This document shows positions 55,553 through 64,000 of a DNA stretch of 64,000 nucleotides, piece after piece. Source of the stretch: Anniella stebbinsi. Lineage: Eukaryota; Chordata; Lepidosauria; Squamata; Anniellidae. The stretch covers positions 133,908,501-133,972,500 of the forward strand of contig JARDYH010000002.1 of assembly GCA_029215795.1 (NCBI GenBank), in the 5' to 3' direction. The translations under genes and the position numbers were made by a program. Positions within the stretch are counted from its first letter, which is position 1; every line of letters begins with the position of its first letter. The notes beneath the pieces were generated by a model that was not told the origin of the DNA, did not search any database, and worked only from the letters and a program-made list of their open reading frames with translations.

Positions 55553-56460
55553 TTTGTTTGTTGCATTTGTATACCGCCCCATAGCTGAAGCTCTCTGGGT
55601 GGTTTACATAAGATTAAAACACTTTAAAACAATATACAAAAATTAAAACTGCAAAAAACCTACAATATACACAAATACTTTTAAAACCACTATAACAACT
55701 TAAAAAGCGATGAGCCTAAAATATATATATATATACAGACCCAGGCTCATCAGATATTGCTAAATGCCTGAAAGAAGAGGAAAGTCTTGACCTCGCGCCG
55801 ACAAGATAACAAGGTTGGCGCCAGGTGGGCCTTGTCGGGTGCATCATTCCACAATTGGGGGGCCACCACAGAGAAGGCCCTCTCCCTTGTTGCCGACCTC
55901 CGAGCTTCCCTCGGAGTAGGCACTCAGAGGAGTGTTGAATGTAGTGTTCGGGGAGGTTCATGTCGAGAGAGGCATTTTCAGGTATTGTGGTCCCAAGCTG
56001 TGTAAGGCTTTATAGGTTAAAACAAGCACCTTGAATTGGGCTCAGAAACATACAGGCAGCCAATGCACCAGAGTAGGTCTTATATGCTCGAACCTTCTGG
56101 TCCCTGTTATCAATCTGGCTGCTGCATTTTGCACAAGCTGCAGCTTCCAAACCACCTTCAAAGGCAGCCCCACGTAGAGTGCATTGCAGTAATCTAATTT
56201 GGAGGTTACCAGAGCATGGACAACTGAAGCCAGCTCATCCCTGTCCAGATAGGGGCATAGCTGAGCCACCAACCAAAGTTGGTAGAAGGCACTCCATGCT
56301 ACTGAGGCCACCTGAGCCTCAAGTGACAGAGATGGTTCTAGGAGAACCCCCAAGCTACGAACCTGCTCCTTCTGGGAGAGTGCAACCCCATCCAGAACAG
56401 GTTGAAGACCTTCCATCCAGTCAGCAGAACCACCCACTAACAGCATCTCAGTCTCAAGGA
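55515..56460 (-). mobile_element. L2-clade LINE, 3' third
   Basis: The low-coordinate end is a (TTTA)n tail (55519-55556) then GCATTTGTATACCGCCCC. The minus frame 56042-56446 carries LQPVLDGVALSQKEQVRSLG, YLDRDELASVVHALVTSKLD and VQNAAARLITGTRRFEHI, the C-terminal part of an L2 reverse transcriptase. The catalytic YADD box is not included. Confidence 0.9.
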
Positions 56461-56464
56461 TAAA

Positions 56465-57170
56465 CCCTCCGAACAGAAAGCCCCGGGCCTCTAGCCCTGA
56501 CCTTACAGCCTTGCCTCTGTAGGCATCAAACCTTCACACCTTCCCCTTGAGTGGAGTGGGATTGTGTCTACCTGGAGCTCCAAACTGAGTTTGCTTTGTT
56601 CTCCTGCCCTCTTGGGTATTATAAAGCAGGCACCTTACCAAGAGGTGCGAACCTATCGAGAAGGTCGATGGGCAAGGAGCCAAAGGGCTTATCCTTTGGC
56701 TCTTAGCCCGTGAGACACAGCCTGTGGTACTGCTTTAGAGTCGGAAGATTGTTGTCAGTTTCTCCTACTGTCCTGACTGGGTGCTATTCCTCCTGAACTG
56801 CCAAATGCCATAGCAGAGAAATCCAACTGACCTTGCACCACCCTCTAAATGTGTTTGGAAAATAGAGTCCTCACACTTCTGTGCTGAGAGGGCAGAACAA
56901 ACTGAAGCTTGGTTGACCCCCCCCCAAAAAAAAAGCCAGAAAAAAAAAGCCACAGCATCAATGTGCCTGTTCCATTATTTGAAACAAACGTATCGCCAAG
57001 GGGACATTAGAGAGAAAATATCAAGTGAGTTTGTGGACAGTTCGTTTTGATTTATTTTATTCATGATTTGCCTAGAGGACTTGTTTTGTGGCTATGCTGC
57101 TACGATTTTGCCATCATACGTACAATTTTTGTAACCACCTGTGCTAAGTGCAGTGGGGCTGCGGTTGAAG
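56465..57170. other. No gene recognised
   Basis: Mixed sequence with poly-A-like runs near 56930-56950. No repeat hallmark. Confidence 0.3.
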
Positions 57171-57174
57171 AGGC

Positions 57175-57749
57175 CGCCGTGATTCCACCACCACCCCACC
57201 AAGATGTGAGACAATAAAGAAGTCTGTTGTGCAATCCACAAAATCTTTATTCAGTAAACAGACACCTCTTCACACCTGAAAGGAGTGTGAAGGCTAGGAG
57301 CTATCCTCTAAGCTTAATTAGCCTAACGAAGCAAGGCAGTTGCCTATCAACTAAATAGATGGTTTCCCTCTTTGCCCGACAGGCTTTTACCAGACCCCTC
57401 CTTCAGGGAGGCTTTTCAAACTGTAACCTCTGCCATGTGGCTAGTCTGGAGGACCGCCTCCCACCCCCTCTTAACTCCGCCCACTTGACCCTGCAGTAGA
57501 CTCTGAGATCTGTCAATTTCTCTCCCCCTCTGACAAAGGTTGAGTTCCCATGGGGGGGAGAAGGGGGGAAATTAGCTCTGAGCCTGGGCCTCCTATTTGA
57601 TAAGCTCTTGGGAAGATTCCTCCTTGACTCCTAGAGAGTCTTGGAGAATTTCCTCCCCCATTGCCTGTCTCGGCTGGCCTTCTTCTTCTTCTTTGGCCTC
57701 CGAGTCCGATTTGGAATCCATACTGGGGAGACCAAGCCTCATCCTGACA
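57175..57749 (-). mobile_element. LTR of the Gypsy-like family, copy 3
   Basis: On the minus strand it begins TGTCAGGATGAGGCTTGG, contains GAAGAAGAAGAAG, ATTCTCCAAGACTCTCTAGG and AATAAA (RC of 57246-57251), and ends GGTGGAATCACGGCG (a decayed TCACGACA). Flanks GAGGC (57170-57174) and GATGC (57750-57754) match at 4 of 5. Confidence 0.75.
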
Positions 57750-57978
57750 GATGCATCGTTTCACTTAGTCCACGCAAATAGAGGGCACTTCAAAATAGAG
57801 GACTTTCCTCTGTAAAGTGGAGCACATGGCACCCTACCACCGATGCCCAGACTGTTTCCAGGTGGTTGTTCTTTTTGGCCTGCTCCCTTTGCATCCCTTT
57901 TGCTTGAGAACAAAATTAACAAACACAAGCGAAAAATTCAGAGGGGATCGACTAAAGCACAAGCAAAGCCAGTGCCGT

Positions 57979-58195
57979 GTGAGTTTTATTTTACTTAATT
58001 ATTCATTTATTAAAAGATTTTATACTGCTCTCAAAACATGATTTGCGTTCAGAGTAAAGGCCATCCACCGTACAGATTATACAGCCCCCATCTATTAAAA
58101 ATTAATATGCATCTAAATGAAAATATATGCCTCAAATACATCTAAAAAATAATACACATCTAAAAAGAATATAAGTCTCTCATAAATGGCAGACA
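57979..58195 (-). mobile_element. Possible LINE 3' end
   Basis: ATTCATTTATTAAAAGATTTT, then TACTGCTCTCAAAAC and an A-rich run, as in reversed LINE 3' ends. Weak. Confidence 0.35.
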
Positions 58196-58238
58196 ATCCC
58201 ACCCATTAAAATTAATTAAACTTAAAGCCTGTTTCAGG

Positions 58239-58257
58239 TTTGTGTGTGTGTGTGTGT
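58239..58257. repeat. (GT)n microsatellite
   Basis: A run of GT dinucleotides. Confidence 0.9.
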
Positions 58258-58299
58258 AAGGGGAGGGTGCAGAGAGGTGCTAAGGCCATATGAAAGTAA

Positions 58300-58700
58300 A
58301 ATGCTTTCTTTTTCTGTTCAGAGGCCATGATATGCTGGATTTTAAATTCAGCCCCAAAAGCTTCAATTTATTCTTGGTGCTCCTTCCTAATGAGGTGATT
58401 AATTGACAAATTATGAATCAGAGAGAGAAAAGGAAGCCTGTTGTTTCTGTTTCCTTACAGCACCGGAGATTTTCAGTGTTAGAATGTTCTGGGGACCAGG
58501 TTTTACCTTTTCATCTTGAAAATTCAAACAAGACGATGCTAAAAAGAGGGGACCGATTAGAGAAACAAATTCAGGAGGCTCCATTCACTAATAAGAGGCA
58601 GACGGCTAACTGCATCGAAATGGTTTCTGCATTCAGCATGGTTACACCGATTTTTCAGCAGCCTCCTCATTCTCACATTCCCGGATCTCGCCTGACAAAC
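58300..58700. other. Probable single-copy stretch, candidate conserved non-coding DNA
   Basis: Contains TGAGGTGATTAATTGACAA (58393-58411), rich in homeodomain-like TAAT sites, and no repeat hallmark. A 182-codon frame from 58413 runs into the MITE at 58721 and shows no domain. Confidence 0.3.
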
Positions 58701-58720
58701 GGCTCCACAAGTGTCCCGAA

Positions 58721-58900
58721 TAGGGTGGCCATATGGAAAGGAGGACTGGGCTCCTGCATCTCCAACAGTTGTAGAGAAAAGGGAATTTCAGCAGGTGTCA
58801 TTTGTATGCATGCCGCACCTGCAAGAGCCCTGCCCTCTTTTGTAGCTTTTGTATCTGGTCACTCTAGTATAGCTCCTGCAGCTTTAACTGCTGTCCAAAA
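58721..58900. mobile_element. Palindromic MITE, same family as 21095-21414, partial
   Basis: Begins TAGGGTGGCCATATGGAAAG and has GAATTTCAGCAGGTGTCATT and GTATCTGGTCACTCTAG. The right end is missing. Confidence 0.75.
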
Positions 58901-58959
58901 TGGACAGCTCCACCCATCCCTAAACACAATTCATCATGGACCCTATTGTGTGATGAAAT

Positions 58960-59510
58960 GACAAACAGGAGGGCTCTACATGTCACACAATAGCAAGCCA
59001 TTTCTGCTGGGCATTTGACATAACAGCCCTAATCCTCCTCACTTGGGACATCATGTGATGGTGGATGGCCAGTCTTGGGCTGCCGAGAGCTATAAAGACT
59101 TGTAGAATGGCCGGTTTCCCCCAGTCTAAGCCAGAGTGGCTGGCAGCATCATTTAGCACAGCTGGTCCTCTTCCAGGTCCATAGACCAACAGGGGCCCAC
59201 AGTCAAATGGAGGCACTGAGTATGACTGGTAGGCCTGGGCACCATTAGATATGTGCTAAAAGAGCTTCCTGTCCTGTGAGCAGTGGTGTAGTGGAGCCAT
59301 GGCTCACAGGGCTGATGAGCAAGGATGAAGACATCGCCTGCCAACCCTTTCCGACTTCCTTATTCCCTCTGAGTTTTGCTGCAATTCTCACAGTAGCGGA
59401 GGGAGGGGGATGTATTTTCCCAGCAACAAAACATTGCTCCTTGTTGTAATATGAAATACAATGGGGTGGCTTGTTCTTGAATGGGTAATTAATTTAATAC
59501 CCATTAGCTT
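58960..59510. other. No gene recognised
   Basis: Overlapping frames without domains; nothing else seen. Confidence 0.3.
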
Positions 59511-59516
59511 TACAAT

Positions 59517-59540
59517 ATAGATAGATAGATAGATAGATAG
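59517..59540. repeat. (GATA)n microsatellite
   Basis: About six GATA units. Confidence 0.9.
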
Positions 59541-59572
59541 ACATGACAGAGAGAGAGAGGGATCAGCACCAG

Positions 59573-59680
59573 TGTAGGCTGGTGGCTCCGATATCAGTGG
59601 AGCGGTGCAGCTGCTCCTGGTTTCAGTAAGAACCAGGCAGAATTTGACAGGAGCTATCCAAGGTGCAAAGCTACACTGCA
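59573..59680. mobile_element. MITE, GGAGGCTGG family, half copy
   Basis: TGTAGGCTGGTGGCTCCGAT, CTGGTTTCAGTAAGAACC, GGAGCTATCCAAGGTGC. Confidence 0.7.
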
Positions 59681-59764
59681 GTGGGATGGCTGTGATGGCA
59701 ACACCAGAAATTAGGGGGAACATATGGGCGGCAACGTTGCTTAACCCTGTTCTAGGTCTTTGGC

Positions 59765-59908
59765 TCTTTCTACACCAGATGGGTGTCGAGGCCTGGAGGG
59801 GTGGCGATCCAGGAAGTGCCTAGTTCCGGGAATCCTCGCATTAATGCACACCATTTGTGCAATGACCCAGGCTCCTCCCGGGCCGTCGCACCATCATGCC
59901 TGCCATTT

Positions 59909-59960
<52 letters not shown>

Positions 59961-60345
59961 ACTGGGGAAGGGCGCTCTTGCGCTCCACCCAAAAGGTAAC
60001 CAGGAAAATAACGCTCGTGGAATCTGGCCCCCCTCCCCCCCACCATCCTGGGGATGGTGAACTTTGCCCCCCCCTCTCCCCTGATGGGCACGGAGCCACA
60101 CAGTGTGGCTCCGTGCCCATTTTGCTGCCACACTTACTCGCAAGTAAGCGCAGCAGCACCTGGGACGGGTGGCCAAATCTCCCGCGGTTCCGGGAAGTTC
60201 CTGGGACCGTGGAAGATTCAAGGTTTTCCAGGGTTCCCTTATCCCTGGAAAATCCCATGGCCAACCCCCCCCCCCACACACACACACACACACACGGTCC
60301 CTATGCATCATTTGGACTCACAGGGACCAGTGGAAAGGGCCATTG
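59765..60345. mobile_element. GC-rich MITE, CTTTCTACACC family, with an (AT)n array
   Basis: CTTTCTACACCAGATGGGTG at the left; CGTGGAAGATTCAAGG, TCCCTTATCCCTGGAAAATC and ATGCATCATTTGGACTC at the right. Contains the inverted pair ATGGGCACGGAGCCACA/TGTGGCTCCGTGCCCAT at 60084-60120 and (AT)n at 59914-59957. Confidence 0.6.
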
Positions 60346-60349
60346 AAAA

Positions 60350-61420
60350 CAAGAGAATTTCAGTGGCATGGCAACAGGCGTGCAGGCTAGGAAGGGGCTC
60401 TGGATGTGGACCACGCCCTCCTTGCCCAGCCCTGTCCTAGAGGCAGCCATGGGGTAGGGGAGACCACCTGGTCCCCCATCTCTTTTTCCAGCCTTCTTGT
60501 CTCCCCGCAAGTCAGCCTGCCTCCTGCCCACATCATGGCTCACCCTCGCCCTGAGGAGCTGGCCGACATTTGAAGGCAGTTCCAGGTGCTCTGTGATTCG
60601 CAATTTGCCTATTAACCTGCTCATTAGGAAAGAATAGCAGGGATAAACTGAAGCTTGCCATGTCAGATTTAAAATTCAGCATAACATCTTCATGGAAAAG
60701 ATAACGCAATTTCTGGTTGATCTTCATCCTGATAACCTGGAAGTCCAGCTATTAAATATTTTGGTTCAGTTCTGGACCGAGGTCAGTTGCAACTGAAGTG
60801 GCTCCAGTTCGGTTCTCCTCAGACCTCTAAAGGCACAGAAACTGGATTTTTCCAGAGTTCTCAGCATCATCCCCACATTTTCTGTGCTTCCTCAATGGCT
60901 TTTTAGCAAATATGCTAATAATTAATAAATAAAATCTCTAGGATCCCTTCCATTCTGGTCCATGTGGAACATCTTAAACGTGTGGTGCTTACAGGGGCCA
61001 ACCAATCAGCACTCCATGCATGTTCAGGGAAAGTTTGAGTTTTAAAGAAGTACAATTTAAAATACAAAGGGGGCAACCCCCTGGAAAGAAAAAAAAGTAC
61101 AATGAGGACTGTGTGTACTCAATAACCATGAAACATTGAGTGTCAGTCAGAAAAGAAAAACAGAATATACAGGGATTGATGGAATGGAATATCTTGGCAT
61201 AGAGGCACTGCAGCTTGCTGGCTTCCTGGCTGGCTAAAACCATGAACACATCTGTCCAAAAAGAGATGAGTACAGATCCACGATCGACTTATTGTCCCCA
61301 CTATATATTCAGCCTATTATTATCCCAATAGTTTAGCGCTCAGCCAAGAGCAATGATTCACCTAAGGACTCATAACAAAGATCTAAACCAGGGATGGAAT
61401 TCCAGGCTCTATGACTTAGA
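60350..61420. other. Probable single-copy stretch
   Basis: 60560-60740 is AT-rich without repeat hallmarks (CACAGGTGC-like and TTAACCTGCTCATTAGG words). No gene recognised. Confidence 0.25.
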
Positions 61421-61423
61421 CCA

Positions 61424-61780
61424 TGTCTACACCATGGTTTTTTCACTGGGGATGTCCCTGGGTCATCCCTGTGCATCCAAATGATGGGATCCCGGGGGCA
61501 GGCAGGGACGAGCCCTCCATTTTCCCAGGATAAGTGGTTCCCCAGTTATCCCAATTTTCCCTGCAATCCCGGGACCATCCCAAAGACCACGGGAGATGTG
61601 GCCACCGCTCCTGCCTCCTCGCGAGTAGCATGGCCTTCAAAGCAGGCACAGAGCCGCGCGGGATGGCTCCATGCCCATGAGGGGTGGGAGAAAACAATTT
61701 TGCCATCCCTGCAATGATGGGGTGGTTGGGGCGGGTTTTTAACTCATGTTTGTGCATGGCTCTAGTGCAGAGAGAAGGTG
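61424..61780. mobile_element. GC-rich MITE, TCTACACC family, second copy
   Basis: CCATGTCTACACCATGG, then GGGTCATCCCTGTGCATCC, CCCAGTTATCCCAATTTTC and GGGAGATGTGGCCACCG, in the same order as 30481-30700. Confidence 0.6.
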
Positions 61781-61994
61781 CGTCTTCCAGGCCCAATCAT
61801 CTCCAGATGCAGCTCAGCAACAGGACCTGCGGCTGTGCCCTTGGCATGAGGCCGGAAGGGTCTCTCCCCCTCCTGTTTCTCTTTATTGCCTTGGTGGGCA
61901 GAAATACAAAAGCCACTTCAAACCTTCTGAATATTTAAAACAATGCAATATTTAAAGCCATCAGTTCAGAAAAGCATCACCAAGAGATTATTCT

Positions 61995-62145
61995 TCAATC
62001 AATCAATCAATCAACCTTTATTTATAGTCAATATACCAAAGGCAAAACAAATATAACATACAGTCATGATGCTTGCAACTCAGCTGATATAAAAAGGGAC
62101 TATAAATCTACAAATAAATACTATAAATAGAGATTATTCTTGTGG
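61995..62145 (-). mobile_element. Possible LINE 3' end with (AATC)n tail
   Basis: CAATCAATCAATCAATCAAC then CTTTATTTATAGTCAATATAC and GGCAAAACAAATATAAC, as in reversed LINE 3' ends. Confidence 0.4.
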
Positions 62146-62149
62146 TTGC

Positions 62150-62710
62150 TGTTACAGTGGATGAGGAAATAAAACAGGGGTCACTTCAAAGGCAGGCCAA
62201 TCCTGGAGACAACTCAAAAGCTCTGACGTGCAGAAACCCAGGCACCACCTGAAGTTCAATCATGGAAGCTTCCCACCACCGTTTCCAATGGGCCATGTGT
62301 TTTCTGCTTTATGGAGGACAGTCCTCCATTTGAAGGGGTCTCTATTTGAAAGGCTGCCCAATCCAAGTCCTGGTTAAAGATCAAGGACAGCAAGAAGGGA
62401 GAGTAGCCTTTGAGTTGCCCATTGGCATGCATGGGAATTATTTGGTCATGATGCCTCCTCTTAGAAAGGCAGTTTAGCAGAGAGGAAACCAAAGGCAGCA
62501 CAGAATGAGCATTGCCATTTACCACTCCCACAGGCACACAAAGCTAAAAAAGAGACCACCGGTTTACTCATATTCTTGCATAAAAACTTAGATACAGCAT
62601 AGCGTTTCAAACAAAATGTGTTGAGTCTATTTCTTTGAGTTCTACATCACAGGCAGGAGACAGGGAGGGAGGGGGAGGGAGAGATCAAACATAACTAGCC
62701 TCAGCAATGG
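62150..62710. other. No gene recognised
   Basis: Includes a piece of the AATAGAGGACTG repeat in reverse (62310-62345). Nothing else. Confidence 0.3.
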
Positions 62711-62717
62711 AGGACAT

Positions 62718-62783
62718 CAGAGAGAGAGAGAGAAGGAAGGAAGGAAGGAAGGAAGGAAGGAAGGAAGGAAGGAAGGAAGGAAG
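62718..62783. repeat. (GA)n-(GGAA)n compound microsatellite
   Basis: GA to about 62733, then about 12 GGAA units. Confidence 0.95.
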
Positions 62784-62789
62784 GGGAAG

Positions 62790-63270
62790 AGCAAGAAACC
62801 ACACTGTAGGCTATAGAGATCCGAAGGCTAGCTGTAGTCTAAATTCCCATGCATTACCTAGCTGACTGCAACACTGCCCCCTTCCTGTAACTTCCAGATG
62901 AGGTTGCAATATTCCCAATAGACATTTAGCATCTAGACAGCTGACTGAGCAGTAGGCACATAGCTCACCAGAGTGGCGCGTGGGTGGGTGCCCGTGCTGA
63001 CGTTTGCCAAACGATAGGCAGTGCATCACCAAACCAAGAAGACAAAAGAGGATACAGATTTGCATAAAATGTGCATGTACCCATTTATAGATATACAAAT
63101 GTAGAAGGGGTCACTGTCATTGAACCAGAAAGGTATCTCACCATAGCGGGGAAGACGGTGAAACCAGGTGAGCGGCGTTCTTGATCAGTCTACCACCCAG
63201 GTACAAAATGGTGATGGGTGGCTTCAAGACCCTCTGCCGGACTCCCCTCTTGGGGTTCTTTGAGCTGGAC
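62790..63270. other. No gene recognised
   Basis: Mixed sequence without hallmarks. Confidence 0.3.
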
Positions 63271-63284
63271 TCAGACTGGACAGC

Positions 63285-63380
63285 CCTTCAAATAAAGGGC
63301 AGGCTCGAAAGAGCAGACTGCCCACCGAAAGCCCTTAAAATAGAGGACTGCTCTCTGTAAAATAGGACACATGGCTACCC
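63285..63380. repeat. AATAGAGGACTG repeat family
   Basis: CTTCAAATAAAGGGCAGG, AAAATAGAGGACTGCTCTC and AAATAGGACACATGGCTACC. Similar to 53105-53185 and 57775-57832. Confidence 0.55.
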
Positions 63381-63439
63381 TAAGGACGAGGTGTGTTGTA
63401 TTTGTATTTAAATTATAGTAATTCTTTCTCAATTTGCAT

Positions 63440-64000
63440 CGCTCCCTATAAATTTGGACATGCCCCCTTTTATGCAAATCTGTGTCCTCAGTTTTGGCGA
63501 TGTGTCAGCGGCTGCCCGAATCGCAACCACCCCAATGCCTTTTCCAACTCTCCCATGGGTGAGGCCTGGACTAGGTCACTGAAGACTTACCGCCTTACTC
63601 TGTTTAGAAATGAAAAGGGGTAGAAACACATGCATGCCACAGTTTGCTTCTTTACGAGTCTTCCCCCCCCCCCCCTGAAACATTAACAAAGCAATGAAGA
63701 TAAACAATGGTACCTTTGTCAGGGCACATTAATCCACGCACACATGCGAAGGCAAACGCTATTTCTTACATGTGACCTTGATACACAGCCTCCCTCGCCA
63801 AGCTGTTTTTTGAGCAAAGTGCGCCACCCAGTGGCCAATGAGAGTAAGATGGGAGCATTTTGGTGGAGAAAAGCTTCCGGGACTTCTTTCTTGTGGCTGC
63901 TGGCGCTGCTGTGTAAATTTCGCGAGCAGCTCCCTTTGGTGCATCTGAAGCATCCAGGCCTATTAACGGAAAGGAAAAAATAATCCACAGAGTGGGCATC
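63440..64000. other. No gene recognised
   Basis: A C-run at 63664-63676 and overlapping frames without domains. Cut by the window end. Confidence 0.3.

Noticed and set aside
58413..58961. 182-codon frame, the longest isolated one
   Set aside because: It runs into a MITE at 58721 and shows no recognisable domain. Kept only as a possible exon start to be tested with RNA data.

Overview
The window looks like non-coding vertebrate DNA, most probably from a squamate reptile (lizard or snake; a lizard is my guess). The basis is the repeat content: CR1 LINEs with octamer 3' tails, L2-clade LINEs, tRNA-derived SINEs, several palindromic MITE families and reptile-style LTRs. I know these as typical of squamate genomes; I could not run a repeat library. 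I found no protein-coding exon, rRNA or functional tRNA. The open frames are short, overlap on both strands, and the recognisable ones are decayed LINE reverse transcriptase.

Layout. 1-10.6 kb: mostly low-repeat sequence with a few MITEs, SINEs and a CR1 tail; a GC-rich island lies at 8.3-9.4 kb. 10.6-20.5 kb: a hAT-like MITE, two CR1-type fragments, an L2 fragment, a MITE containing a solo LTR, and a possible hAT-like element at 18.5-19.5 kb. 21-26.3 kb: a nested stack of SINE, L2 pieces, an LTR, and an L2 whose reverse transcriptase region holds a GC-rich hAT-like element. 28.6-33.5 kb: an L2 split by a CR1, a solo ERV-like LTR (31146-32295), and MITEs. 34.1-37.9 kb: an LTR split by a 2.86-kb foldback element. 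38-42.5 kb: CR1, SINE, a solo LTR and a third hAT-like element. 44-51.7 kb: L2, CR1 and MITEs. 52-64 kb: probable single-copy sequence with more MITEs, an L2, a third copy of the LTR family and many microsatellites.

The outstanding feature is one family of non-autonomous elements with three complete copies (24601-25683, 34650-37505, 41558-42516). All have termini of the type TAGGGGTGTGC...TGCACATCCCTA and a perfect 8-bp target duplication (GTAACCAC, CCCTGTAT, GTCAATAG), which points to the hAT superfamily. The middle copy is a giant foldback: two arms of about 1.23 kb, nearly identical and in register, around a 156-bp centre. Each arm is an array of seven units of about 150 bp arranged as a 454-bp three-unit higher-order repeat, and the centre holds a second, perfect 53-bp hairpin. 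A second family, with 3-bp target duplications and GGCTG-type termini, is also defined here by three complete copies.
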